DNA of 64,000 nucleotides from Prorocentrum cordatum (lineage: Eukaryota; Sar; Dinophyceae; Prorocentrales; Prorocentraceae), in contig CAUYUJ010015283.1 in the NCBI GenBank assembly GCA_963575745.1, positions 654,910-718,909 of the forward strand, in the 5' to 3' direction. The position numbers and the translations under genes were made by a program. Below, in pieces: positions 49,950-61,551 of this stretch; position 1 is the first letter of the stretch; each line of letters begins with the position of its first letter. The notes under the pieces are model-generated. The model made no database searches. It had not been told where the DNA came from and saw nothing but the letters and a program-made list of their open reading frames with translations.

Positions 49950-51990
49950 TTGCTAGCAGAGGGCGGCGCGCGACTGCGCGCGCAATTGCGCTCGCATTTC
50001 CGCTTGTCCGACGGGGGCCCAGGCGGACATCGCGCTCTTTCTTCCACCCGCAACTTTGCAAACTAATAACTGGACAATTGCGCCTATGATGATATCGCGC
50101 CAGGCAAGGCGCCGCCGAATGCGCGTCTCAAGGGTGCCGCGAGTCTGCGGTCCCACAATGTCCTCCATGTCCTCTGCCACCGGCGCCAGAGAGCGAGGGG
50201 CCCCCCTGGGGTGCGAGAGCCCGCCCGCCTTAAGATTCGCTCTTGGATCCGTTGGGCCCCGCAGCCAGCCATCGCAAAGCGATCGATGGCGGAGCCCAAC
50301 TGAAAAACGAGCGCGGGCGCGAAACGCGACGCCCGGGCGCGCGGGCTTTCTAGATGGATCGACCGCGCGGAGCTCTTGCGCGGAGCTCTCGCGCGGGGCT
50401 CTCGAATGGGGCTCTCCGGGCGGCAACTGCTCGGAGCTCTCGCGTGGGCGCGGGCCGCGGGACCGCCGCGAAGCCTGTTCTCCAACCCTGCGGTCGGCTG
50501 CGAGCGATGAGGCTTCGAGGTGCGACCCTGGAAGCCGAGATGCGGCATGGCCCGCTGGGCTTCGACCGTGGCCCACCATCGCGGACCTGGGGGCAACTTC
50601 GAGGCCGCGGTCTGCTTGGGCCGGCTCCATTCGGGTGGCGGGGTGTCCGGCTGGACGACGAAGAATACGGCGGAGCATTATGCGCGCGCTGCACTCCAAG
50701 AAGGCCAGCTGCAATCCACAACCAGCCTCCCCCCAAGCGGCGGCGCGCTGTCGGTATCTCTCCAGCCGTTTGCCCCAGGTCGAGACCCAGCCAGGTCCGA
50801 GAACGAAGCCGAAGTACTCCGCCGAATGCGCGATGCGGACTCCCCACATGATGGCGCCGCTCTCACCAGACGGACCCGGAAGACATCAAGGGGTTCCAAG
50901 TGGCGGGATGGTCGTGGTCTCCCCCAAGCGCGTTCCTCGAAGGAGCAATCCAAAACGCTCGCGTTCCCAACGCTTGGGCGGGAAACCAAAGGCAGGTCGT
51001 CCGCGTGCGCCAGCAGCCCGGCCGTCGTAAGCAGACGATGGAACCGTCGAAGCAGGAGGTCTGCCGCCACCGCGCCGAGCAACGGCGAGGGCGGGCACTG
51101 TTGTCGGATGCCCGCCGTAATAACTGATTCGGCGTGGCCCGCCCCCCCAGCACCAAGCCCCCACGAAGTGCCCGCTCAAATCCCAAAATACAGTCAGGGA
51201 GACCAACGTGTTGAAACGAATCGAACATACAACTACGTTCCACACTGGTGCAGGCCATTTTGAAATCGAGCATGACGGCGAAACCGCCGTCATGCTCGAC
51301 CGCGGGCTTCTGCATCTCCAGGTCGATATCGAACATATTCGCCAACCTTAACCGCCCACAAATGGCGTCACGCTATTGCGGAGAAGCCAATTTCGCCCAA
51401 GATCGGTTCGGTCCGCCGACGTACTGCGCTTGCGAGGATGCGGTCGTCGAAACTCGTGGCCGTGATCAGCCGCGTTAGCTGTATGGGTCGTAGACCCGCC
51501 CATTCCGATCGTCAAAGGCAGAAACTTTCGAGATGGTGAACACCAGCGATTCGTAGAATGAGACGTAATCCCGCTCCAAGACGATCACTGCGACATGCCC
51601 TGATGTGTTCCATGCAGGACCTGCTTGGCCAGAAGGCTGAGACCCCATGACGCGGCAGCGGGGATCCCGTGTGGACCAGGAGCAGACGGACATAAGCGGG
51701 CAATCACATCCCGGATGTCCCGACGCGAAGGGACCTCGAGGACAAGGAGGGAGCGAACGATCTCGAGCTGTCAGGCAAGTCCTGAGCAAGCCCGTCTCTC
51801 GGAGTGCGGAGTCCGCCGGGCGCGCATCGAACACCTTGGCCCAATGATCTCTGCTGCCAGGGCGTCTGGGGACGTATGAATGGCTCCCCTTGCGCTCCGA
51901 GTGACGGTCCGAAACTTCCCTTCGCCCGGGAGCGAGGCGGCTAGACTGTCTGGAATTCCGAGCACGGCGAACCGTCGCATCCGCCACAGA
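49950..51990 (-). pseudogene. Non-LTR retrotransposon RT relic 3, minus strand
   Basis: Read on the minus strand. RT motif A lies in AVMLDFKMACTSVE (catalytic Asp at 51,265-51,267), followed by a GLPDCILGF segment. In another frame LLAHADDLPLV carries motif C with His for Tyr (HADD, 50,996-51,007). Then YFGFVLGPG (50,790-50,816) and KRLERYRQRAAAW match the thumb entry of dinoflagellate LINEs. Distances and order fit an RT; frames change at least twice and a stop precedes motif A, so it is dead. The segment 51,475-51,987 may be its upstream part but is not recognisable. Low similarity to the plus-strand copy suggests a different LINE lineage. Confidence 0.75.
51266..51299. other. Perfect 15-bp hairpin in RT motif A
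   Basis: TCGAGCATGACGGCG (51,266-51,280) pairs exactly with 51,285-51,299 across a 4-base loop AAAC. Confidence 0.9.
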
Positions 51991-52315
51991 AAAACCTGGG
52001 AGATCGTCTCGGAGCGCGGTGAACTCCCGAACGGCCGGTCTCTCTCCAAAGCGACGGGGTGTTATCGCACAGTCGCGAGGGCGCCGCTTTCCCGAAAGGA
52101 GGAGCAGTACGGATTGGGCACGAGGTCGTCGAAGTAGGGATACGAGGAGATGCGCCTACCGATCTTGGAGACAGAAAAAGGCCCCACCGTACCAATGAAA
52201 CGCATGGCGCAACCAAGTGTACCCTCGACCGTGTTTGCGGTGACCGCATGTCCATCGGAGGACAGCTCAACACTGACTTCCTGGATGCTTGAGCCAACAT
52301 GACATGAGACAAACA
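51991..52315. other. Unassigned stretch
   Basis: No repeat and no recognised protein. Confidence 0.4.
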
Positions 52316-52740
52316 ATGGTACGGAATGAAAAAGAGAAGGAGAGGGGGAGGGGGAGAAGAGGAGGGGAGAGGAAGGTGGAAAGAGGAGGGGGAGGGGGAG
52401 AAGAGGAGGGGGGAGGAAGGTGAGAAGTGGAGGGTGGGAGGAGGAGAAGGATGAGGAGGAGGAGGAGGAGGAAAGGGAAGAGGGAGGATGAAGCAGGGGG
52501 AAGGCGAGAAAGGAGAAAACGGTTAGGTGAGAATGCCCGGGAAGGGAATGAGGAAAGAGGAGAGCGAGGAGAAGGAGGAGGAGGAAGGGGAAAGAGAAGG
52601 GATGAAAAAGGGAGGGATGGGTACGTAGGGGCAGCAGCAGGAAGAGAGAGTCATGGAAGGACGGAGGAAGAGGAAGGAAAGAACAGAGCAGCAGGAGGAG
52701 GCCGCGGAGGAAGAGACGCAGGAGAAGAGAAGTACTTTCT
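52316..52740. repeat. GGA/GAA-rich polypurine tract
   Basis: GGAGGAGG/GGGAAGG sequence with few pyrimidines; Arg/Glu/Gly ORFs are artefacts. Confidence 0.8.
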
Positions 52741-53080
52741 TGCGCTCTCACAGGAGCCGCAATCGAGGTGCTCCCCTCGGTAGTTCTCCATACGCCAGTA
52801 GTAGAGAGACTCCACGACGCTGCGCCACTCCTGCGAGGGTGCGCCCCCCTCGTCGTACCTGCAGGCCGAGCGGGAGGCGCGGGAGGCGAAGGAGGGAGAG
52901 GAGGAGGAGGGTTACCATCAAGGGCTACGGGGACACAAAGATTTCAAAGCTGTCCCAGGTAAGCTGAATGACAATTCCGCCGGGTGTCGAAGCAGCAGCA
53001 GCAGCAGGACGGGAAGGGAGGGAGCAGGAGAGGAGCTGCAGAAGGCATCAGCACTGGAGCAGCAAGAGCGAAGGACCGCA
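52741..53080. other. Unassigned, with a short GCA run
   Basis: A (GCA)n run at 52,991-53,007; otherwise nothing recognised. Confidence 0.5.
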
Positions 53081-53084
53081 AAAC

Positions 53085-53200
53085 TGCACCGCACCGCCGA
53101 TGCATACCAGATGCCGGGATGGCTGAGGACGGGCTCCAGATCGCGCCGCATCGACGGCGAATTGGCGAGCCAGCGCGATCAGGGCAGCCCCGCTCTGCTG
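53085..53200. mobile_element. Diverged MITE-related fragment
   Basis: ACGGGCTCCAGATCGCGCCG and CACCGCCGATGC words resemble the inner part of the elements at 36,482 and 53,693. Ends are not clear. Confidence 0.3.
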
Positions 53201-53201
53201 T

Positions 53202-53248
53202 GGCATCCCATTGGGAGGTCATGGCCCATGACCTCCCAATGGGATGCC
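53202..53248. repeat. Perfect 47-bp palindrome
   Basis: Two 23-base arms, the left starting GGCATCCCATTGGGAGG, are exact reverse complements around a single C. It sits between MITE-like sequences. Confidence 0.95.
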
Positions 53249-53330
53249 CCGTGACTCGTGGGGCACCAGAGCATCGTGCGCTCCTCCACAGCCTCGGGGA
53301 AAACGCCAACCTGCGCTGGGAGGGGCTCAA

Positions 53331-53639
53331 TGTACACACCAAGACATCTGGTCGCAAAAAAGGGCTCGGTGTATAGACGCCCCAGTTGTCTAACTGCCGG
53401 GTCGGGCGGAAGGGGGTGGCAGCGAAGCGGAGGTAGCGAATTAGCTCACGTAGGTGGTTATCCCAGCGCGCCCCGGCGCCAGAGGTGCCAATGCATCAAG
53501 CAAGCGCCCAGCGACGGGGCCGAAAAAAAGCTGCCCTTCGTCCGACCTGAACCCTGTGGGACGCTGGAGCGTCTATACACCGATCTCTTTCGACGAGCTG
53601 TTTGCTCCATGGCCGACGAAACGACGTGGTGTGTACACA
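53331..53639. mobile_element. Foldback element with nested inverted words
   Basis: TGTACACACCA (53,331-53,341) is matched by its reverse complement at 53,629-53,639. Inside it, GGTGTATAGACGC (about 53,369-53,381) is matched at about 53,569-53,581. The order of outer and inner arms is symmetric, as in a decayed foldback transposon. Confidence 0.5.
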
Positions 53640-53692
53640 TCAGGCCCCTCCGACTGCACACCGACACCAGCCCTGGACAGGCCCACCCTGGA

Positions 53693-53830
53693 GGCCTCCC
53701 AAATGGGGTCCGAGCTGACTGGGTCGGGGTGGAGAAAATCGGGCTCCACATCGAGCCACGTCGCCGATACTTTGGCGATGCGGCGCGAGCCTCAGGCCAC
53801 CTCGGCACCTCGGGCTCCACTTGGGGGGCC
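53693..53830. mobile_element. MITE-like element, second copy
   Basis: The first 22 bases (GGCCTCCCAAATGGGGTCCG...) match the reverse complement of the last 22 at 18 positions. The inner sequence shares GAGAAAATCGGGCTCC with the element at 36,482-36,668. About 138 bp. Confidence 0.6.
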
Positions 53831-54600
53831 TGGACACCCTCGGCCCAAGGTCGACCTGGCCAGGATCGGCGCACGGTGCCGCCGTGGGCCGTAAGCGCTG
53901 CTCGACCGGCCTCGGCCGCTGCCACGCCCGGCCGCCGCCGCGCGCCGGAATCGCCGCCCGGGCGCACAAGCCGCCAGGCGCTCGCGAAGGGGCTCTCGGC
54001 GGCTGAAAAGTGGGGATCCAAGGGGCGGTGCTCGAGGTTTGGGAACAACGACCGGCTCCGCGCGGATCTCTGGGATCGGCGCTAGACCGCCCTCCCTGGC
54101 GCGCGGAGCGCGCTAGTGGCGGCGCCAAAGGCGGTGGCAGGGGGCCCAGCGCAGATCCCAGAAATCCGCGCAAAACTCCGAAAGCATCTGCTCATGCCGT
54201 GTTTACTTCCTTCGTCTCGAAGGACGAGTAGCCTCGGACTGTGAAAACTCAGACTGTGATCCACTTCTGCGCACAGTGACTTGCTTTATCCTAGACACCA
54301 CGCTGATGTAGAGTTTGCAGCGTGCTGCTAATTACCATGGTCCTATGCGGGGCCTCTGAAGCAAATGGCTGCGGAGGTGGGAAGCGCTGCGGCAGTCCCG
54401 CCCATCCCGCCTGCGCCAAACGGCGTGCGCAACAATATTGCCAGAAGCTGAATGCCACTAGCACTTTTGGCTGAGGTGGTCTAACAAGTTTTTCCTTTCC
54501 TATTCCAGAGCCCTCTCCCTTCGGAGAGGGGTACCCTCCCCCTCCGCTCCCTGAGATTTGATGGAGGGTTCCGCGATGGGTTAGGGCGTCCAAGATTGCC
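53831..54600. other. Unassigned stretch
   Basis: No repeat array and no recognised protein on either strand. Confidence 0.4.
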
Positions 54601-55155
54601 CGAGATGGCTCCAGGAGGGCCTCCGATGCTCTAAGATGGCCTCCACGGCGGCTCGCGATAATATCATATTATTCAAAACAGCTTCCGCCATACCTCCAAG
54701 ATGGCCGACGAGGGCCAGAAGACGGTCCCAAGAGGCCAAGCTGCTTCAAACCCTCTAAGACAACTAATGCATTGTGTGTTGCATTCTCGTTTTTTCGCTT
54801 CCGATTCGTTGTTGAGGCCTGAAGATGGCTCCGCGATGGACCAACGAGGCCCAAGAGAGACCAAGAGGCCCCCCAGACGGCCCCAAGAGCGCCCAAGAGC
54901 GGCCCAAGAGCGCCTCAAGAGGACCCCAGGGGGCGATTTAGAGAGCTCAGTAAGGGAGCTAAACCTTAGGCCCCCTCTCTTCACCGCCGCCATCCACGAT
55001 AGCCCCAAAACGCCTTCCAGGGCTTCCAAAAGAGCCCCAAGAGGGCCCCGAAGGGCCCCGAGACACCCCAATGAGCTCCAAGAGTACCCAACACACCTCA
55101 ACAAAGCCCCAAGCGGGCGCAAAGATAGACCCAAGGGGACCTCAAGACGGCCTAC
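54600..55155. repeat. Degenerate AAGAnGGCCCC microrepeat, second site
   Basis: CCAAGATGGCC, CCAAGAGGCC and CAAGAGCGCC words recur every 10-20 bases, as at 53-570. Confidence 0.6.
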
Positions 55156-55227
55156 AAATAGTTCTACACCCGCACCGATACGCTGCTACCCCCGCGCGCG
55201 CCGTCACATTGTTGCCCGAATTGGTTC

Positions 55228-55242
55228 AATATGTGTATGTAT

Positions 55243-55307
<65 letters not shown>

Positions 55308-55312
55308 TAGTC
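55228..55312. repeat. (TA)n microsatellite
   Basis: About 75 bases of alternating TA with three phase slips, beside TATGTATATA. Confidence 0.95.
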
Positions 55313-56105
55313 CTCCCACCCCCCGTCTGCTTTCATGGGCAGCGTTTGTGAATGGGCTGGTGGGTCTGTGTTGCCGCAGCCGCATGCGAAGGCGCCGAAG
55401 GCGTCCCAAGTCAGCTCGGGCTACGAGCGAACCTAATTAGCCTTAGCGCGCACTAGCGGCTGCTGAACTACCGCCGAGGGACGCTGAGCTGCGCCAAGGG
55501 CTGAAGCCAGGGTAGCCAAGGCAGCGACTGAGGGGCGCCGAGCGGCTGGTGGGGATTTCTTGTTGTCCGCGACCGTAGAGAAAGGTCGCACGGCATCAGG
55601 GCCGGTGGGGAGACTGATGGGTCTGCGGGCAAGCGAAGCAGGTCGAAAGCCGTCCAAACGCTAGCCGGGCCGCGACCAGGCAGCAAGAAGAGAGGCAAGC
55701 AAACTGAGCGCGCGGGCAACCACTCAGAGGAAGAAGAGCCTGAAATGACACTCCCAACTCGGTGGCGTGGGGACCCCCGTGGCGACCAACGAGCACGCAA
55801 CCAAAATGGCCCGGCGGCGCGAACTTGAACACGCAAAGGTCGACCACCCGGCGCGAGTCGGCACAAAGGCCGATGCGAGCAGGACCGACAGGCACACCCG
55901 GACGACGTCCGTGCCGTAGGCGGCACAATAGCACCGTGCCAGCGCAAGAGTGAAGGGGGGCAACCTCGTCACAGACAGGACTGCAAACGGCAGTGCCTCT
56001 TGTTTGTACAGTGGCTCATGTCAAAAGCGGTGTCCATATAGGAGAAAGCAGCCGACGGGCGCACCGTTCCACACATGCCGAAGTCCTCGCACCGAAGAGG
56101 ACGGC
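55313..56105. other. Unassigned stretch
   Basis: Overlapping ORFs, none recognised. Confidence 0.4.
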
Positions 56106-56107
56106 AG

Positions 56108-56328
56108 CGTAGCGAGACCCCACTGAACCAAATGGTCACCAGTGGAGGCCGACACCAGATAGCAGGCCAGGGGCCACCTGACCGCCCATCCCCAGTGTGA
56201 TCCTTGCATGGAATTCGTAGCGAGACCTCACGGAACCCCTCCGGTCACCAGCGGAAGCCGACACCAGCCAGGGGCAGGTCAGGGGCCACCTGACCGCCCG
56301 TGCCCAGCGTGAGCCTTGCATGGAATTC
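56108..56328. repeat. 108-bp tandem duplication
   Basis: CGTAGCGAGACC at 56,108 and 56,216 opens two copies that both contain CCGACACCAG and GGGGCCACCTGACCGCCC and end in CTTGCATGGAATTC. A few substitutions and a short indel separate them. Confidence 0.9.
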
Positions 56329-57195
56329 AAGCTGTCAGAGCACCATCAGACAGCGGCGCTGGCGGCAACCCCAGCCGCGTGGGATAACCGGGGAAACGAG
56401 GGAGAGGAAGGGAAGTGCACGCCAAGCACGGTAGGCACCCCATTGTGGCAGCTAGCCGCTGCGGCACTTGCGAGCAGGAGGGGAGGGAAAGAAGGCGGCG
56501 CCGCCCACGCGGAAGAAGAGGAGGGGAGAAGAAAAGAAGCACGAGCAACGGAACCCCACTGAACCCTATCGGCAATCAGCAGGGGGGGGGGGGCGCGGCA
56601 GCCGGTCATCCGACAGCGGTAGCGGCGGCAGACCCAGCCGCGAGCGAATGTCCCTGTGAAACAGAAGAGGAAGAAATAGCGAGCCGCTGACGCAACAGGA
56701 GAAGGAGGAGGAGAGCTCACCATAACCCTGTCCACTGAGGCGCACGCCAGGCGCTCTGCATCGAAGCTTAACTGAATACACCCGCCATTGACGCCACCTT
56801 GCCGTTGTCCTCCGCGCGAAACCACGGATAAAGCAGGGCCCATAAAGCCGCGAGGAAGCGTGTTATCAGGATGATGAAGTCTTACTCTGGGCTAGCACAT
56901 CATCCCGGATGCACCGGCGGGCGTGGGCAAGGCATGCTTTCTTGTTTGGCCACGCTCGAGTTACTGCGAGGGCCAGTCGACCCCGACAATGAACCACCCC
57001 GGGCGATCTTCAATGGGACGCTCGTCAGGGACAATCACGGTGGGCTGTCAGACTGAAGCCGCGCGGAGCGGCGACTGCGCAGGAAGCAGAAAGGGAAGGA
57101 GAGCAGGGGAACGCCGCTGACCGCAGCATGCGTCGGAACGAAGGTCAGCAATGCGGGCGCGTGGCGCAGCTAGGTGCATCGCAAATCCGGCGATG
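56329..57195. other. Unassigned stretch downstream of the helicase gene
   Basis: No recognised protein; a G-run at 56,582-56,593. It would contain the 3' UTR or further 3' exons of the minus-strand gene, which I cannot place. Confidence 0.4.
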
Positions 57196-57551
57196 TCAGA
57201 GCCGCATCTCGCCTGGGTGGTGCCCCACACTCAGTACTAAAGACGATGTCATTTCTCGTTCGATGAACTTCAAGGGCTCTCGGTTGCTCGGTTCCTCTTC
57301 CCAACCTTGCCCAGTGAATCGGGCCCATCCTTCGTCATGCCTTTCCCCCTTGCTCGGGCGCTCTCCTGCCGCGTGGAACCTGGAGGCGGCAGCCCCGTTG
57401 TTGCTGGCAGCGCCTGGGCTGGAGGCGTTACTGAAAGCCGTGGGTCTGTCAGTTGGGCTGCGAAAGATGGCCTCGGTGCGAACGATCTGGTCGGCGCGGC
57501 ACGCGTCGTAATCTGCGGCCACCCACGCGTAGAGAAAATTATGGCGCGCGC
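57196..57551 (-). CDS. Helicase gene, last recognised exon with stop
   Basis: After a 67-nt intron it reads RHNFLYAWVAADYDACRADQ, then a Ser/Ala/Asn-rich part, and ends GHHPGEMRL with a TGA at 57,196-57,198. Entry phase is consistent. No polyadenylation signal can be judged in this lineage. Confidence 0.5.
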
Positions 57552-60500
57552 CTGGCGGCTGCAGTGCTGGGCTGAAAGTCGGCCGGGCGTTGGCGGGGCA
57601 GGTTTTGGTGCAGTGCACGCCGCAGATGGCTGAACATGCTGCCTAGTTCCTGCTGCGTCCTGAAGACGATGGCGCCGTCGGACTCCCAGGAGTTTTGTGA
57701 GTCGATCGTGCGCAGTGGTGCCATGTACATCTTGGACCCGTCGTTCTTCTCGGGCTCGTGGATGGTCAGTGGGTTCTTGGAGAAGGGTACCCATTTGCCA
57801 TGATTGAGCATCCCGTCGCCCCCCGCGCGCACGTTCTGGTGTCGCGAGGCTTCGTCGTGAACCAGTCCTGTCGTCAGCGGCGCGCTGAACGGGAGCATCT
57901 CGTTGTTCTCGTCTGCCGCTCTGCCCCCTGCCTCGCACGTGCCCTTCTGTAGGGGCCCGGCGCGGCGGATCTCGCATCCTCGGCGGCGGGGGTCTATCGT
58001 CTGTAACGCTGGATGTTGCATCGTCAGCCGCCCCAGTGTCGTGGCCATCGCCTGTAGCTGGGCTTCCTTCAGGCTCGGCTGCCACGCCCGCTTCAGACTC
58101 CTCGCTCACCTTGCTCGGGCCGCACTCCAGGACATCGCCGCCAGGGTCCATGAGTACGTCTGCGGCGGCAGCAGGCTCGCTTCCTGAACTGCTCCTGCGC
58201 TCTCTTGTCGCTGTTCGTAGACCTTGAGGTGGAGGCTGTAGTTGTCCGCTTAAGCTACACGAAAAGGTTGCATCCCGAGAGAAGCGTTCATGACCACGCT
58301 GATCAAGGGGTCTAGCCCCTTTCTCCTCATCGCGCATGCGTGGTAGCCAGGGTCGCACAAGGCCAAAATGTGTTCCTCGGCGTTATCAGCCAACGTGGCC
58401 ATTCGCACCACTGCTGAAAGGACACGTTGCGTGGTGCAGTGGTACGTCTTGGGACGATTGGTCGAGATCCAATCCCGCGTGGGCGCGTGGATTTGTCGAA
58501 TGTTCCCAAGCTAACGTTGTCCAGACGTATCGCATGGTCGGGGGCGCCCTCGATGTCAAGTCTGGCCAGTCAGTGTGCAAGTCCGTCTGTGCTATGGACC
58601 CTCGGGCCAATGTCCCCGCGGTTGGTTTCGTTGACGTGTGCCACCCACAATTTCTTTAGCCGATCGCCCTTCCCGACGAGGTGTTGCACGACCAGTCCAG
58701 CGGCCCATCTTTTACCATTCCATTCCGTGCCTGGCACCAATCCGACGGTAGTGAGCCCCGACGGAGGAAACGTCCAGGCCAGGGCGGAGCAGGCCAGAAC
58801 GTTTAGCCAGTTGAAGTCCAAGCCTGTGTCTGGCACCTCGTACTGGTTCTTCAGCACGTAGAAGATGTCGTTGGCAACTGAGTAAATACTTTTGAAGTGC
58901 ACTGGCATATTTGAACTGGACCGTGCCCCTGTGCGCCGCTGTTGTCGTCGGTCCACGCCTGGAAGAACAGGTCGAGCCTGGCGTTGGCCACGTCTGGCAG
59001 TTGCGGGATCCTGATGTCCGACAACATTCTCTTGATTGCGTCAACTCGTTCTGAGTTGGTTTCGGGTAGTGGCGACGTCGCAGATGGTGTCCCGCACCCG
59101 TCGTCGTCGTCGCTGCGTGGTACCTGCGCTCGTTCTTTGCCAAGTGCGAGGGCGAGGCCCCCCGCGTCCTCTTTTCTCTTCTTGGATGTCCGTGCCGTGG
59201 GGGGGACAGGATACATCAATGGCGCGTCGCGCGCAAGGATGCGGTTGATGACGGATGGAGCAGCATCAGAGATGTGAGCAAGACAGCCCCCGCAATACCA
59301 TCCAGCGTTCCACTCGCCCCTCGTCCAGCAAGTCGATCCAGTTGTCTCAGGGAGGTAGGTTGCACTGTTCTGCGTCCCCCATGCCAGAAGTCTGTCGCCA
59401 GACGAAGCACCGGACCGCCAGCTCCCCGCGTCTCCAGGTGCACAACAGCTTGGGCTCTGGACAGCTGTCGCAAGTAGCACTGTAGACCCCGGACCTGAGT
59501 CCCTCTGTGCCGAAGCGGTCGTCGCCAGGTCGCGTTGCGGGATTTGGCGCGCCTGTCACCTCGGGGTCGTTGGCCGAGTCCGGTGTGCGGAAGGGTCGCG
59601 TAGCAGGCAGTCGGCGGTTGGGTTCGCGATTTTGGCAAGCTCGGTTGGGTGTCCGACTGGAAGCTCTGGCCCTGCTGGGCATGCCGTTCCGTAGGTCGGC
59701 CAGCTTTTCGCGCATCAAATCACCTGCGGGGGCATCGGTACCTTGCTTCTCGGGGCTCCCCATCCAGCACCCAGTGCACAGCCAACGGCAGTTGAGTCCC
59801 TCGCGCCACCCTGCAATCCTTGCCGAAGCCAGACGTTGACGCATATCGTTGTCCTCCCAGGTGCCTTCGATGTTTATGTGTGGGGCCTCTCTGACAGTCG
59901 TCGCAGTAGAAGCTGGCAGTGTTCTGCGACGCCGAGAAGCGCCGATCTCCTGTTCGGAGCCTTTTCGGTGTCATTGTGGCGCCCAGTTTCGCTGTAGGGG
60001 GGTCAGGTATGAGAAGGTCCTTTTGGTTCATCGCTTGCCCTGTGCCGGGATAGTGCAGCTTCTGGTCCGGCGTGCACCCGAGATGCTTGTGATTCCCTGT
60101 GATGGATTTGTAGAGCTGGCAGATGGTGCAGCTGGTTGTCTCGGTTTTCAGGTTGGTCGTTCGTAGGTAATTGGAGCGGTTCAATGAGCTGGTCGATCAC
60201 AAGCAGGATCCCTTTGATGTGAAAGTCAGTACGCTTGCATTCGTCCCGCGTTGCCGGACACCCTCCTTGTTTCGAGCCATCGTGATGGTGGCTGGTAAGT
60301 ATAAGCACGCCCACGTATCTTAGCGCGTCAAGAATCTCCGACGCAGGTTCTGGTAGTCGTGATTGGAAATATCCCGTGTCAGACCAAACTGCGTCCGGAA
60401 ATGAAGGTCCCTTGCAACGGATGCGGTGCCGGTTGAGCTGCCAGGTTTGCATATTCCCAGGACGCCCTCCAGGATATCCCCTTGTCCCTTCTTGTTCGGA

Positions 60501-61504
60501 GAATGGGAAGAGACAGGCCCTTGGTTCCCGAAGCGCTAGCATCATCATAATGAGGGCCGTGCAGGTCTGAGCACGCGCGGTGTGGTCAGTAGGCATGTAG
60601 TCGCCTTTGATGATGTCTTCCAGGCCGTCCATCCCTGCATGAAGTTGGCGCATTGAACACTGTGCCGTCGTGGTACTCCATACTGTGGGTAGCTGCTTGT
60701 CCATGCCAGCTGGCGAGCCCCGACAGTCCTTGGATGCGAGATTCCATCGGCAGCCTTCTAGCCTTTCAGGCACGTTGGCCACCAGGGGCGAGGTGCTGCC
60801 GTCGCCCCACTTGTGGCCAAGCCCGACCGCACGCATCATGCACGCCCAGAAAGTGATGCATCTTAGATTGCAGGCGTCAGCTCCAACCGTGACATCAAAG
60901 ATGAACCCTTTGTGGCTCCACACCTGCCTGTCGTAGAGATTGGGATCGCCGGGGCGTTGCGCAGGGCTGAGGGCGCGCGGGTGACGGCCAGAACAAGGTA
61001 GAGGACAGGAAAGAGAGCGGGTGAGGCCAGGAGCGGTCAAACCCTTCTGGTAGCGGTCTGTCGATGCTGTAGACGAAACCCTTGGCCTGATCCCATCGCA
61101 TTTGAACCTTATGCTTTGGATGCTGGGTGCAGCGCCCGGTGTTGATGCGGCTGGGTTGCTGCCTGGCATGGCGGCCCCGATTTCAGCAGTTGCACCCCAG
61201 TGAGCTAGCGGGCTAAAGGGCTTCGATCCCTTGTCGCGCCCCTCCCAATGCTCAGCGGAGGCAGGCCCCATCCAGAGGTCTGCGGCCACGCCGTATTCGG
61301 CGAGGCTCCGGCGAGCAGACTCGGTCGCAGCCTCGAACATCCGCCGGTCTCCGATGAGGACCCCGAACCGTCTAGATCTGGTCAGGGCGACGTTGGTCCT
61401 GTTAGGCGCGTCGAGGAAACCCCGGTCGCAGGACCCGTTGGAGCACATGGTGAGGTAGATGACTGCGTCAGCTTCTCCTCCCTGACTGGCGTCAAGCATG
61501 GAGG

Positions 61505-61551
<47 letters not shown>

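Noticed and set aside
48266-50089. 607-codon ORF
   Set aside because: Spans the CAGCCT array and the 73-bp satellite, whose period is not a multiple of three; nothing conserved at protein level.
54454-54477. Relic of the dinoflagellate spliced leader (TAGCACTTTTGGCTGAGG)
   Set aside because: It resembles the known leader end TAGCCATTTTGGCTCAAG but with several mismatches, and no gene starts after it; chance is likely.
55797-55813. Minus-strand GCCATTTTGG resembling the spliced-leader core
   Set aside because: A 10-base match is expected by chance at roughly one in ten in a window this size, and flanks do not match.
58250-58252. TAA at 58,250 as the end of the helicase gene
   Set aside because: A GT-AG intron (58,160-58,260) removes it in phase, and downstream exons have a good GTGAGC donor; kept only as an alternative.
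59861-59905. Zinc finger CDDC...H-K-H...H in the helicase gene
   Set aside because: Most of it falls in a phase-consistent 85-nt intron (59,811-59,895), so it is probably not translated.
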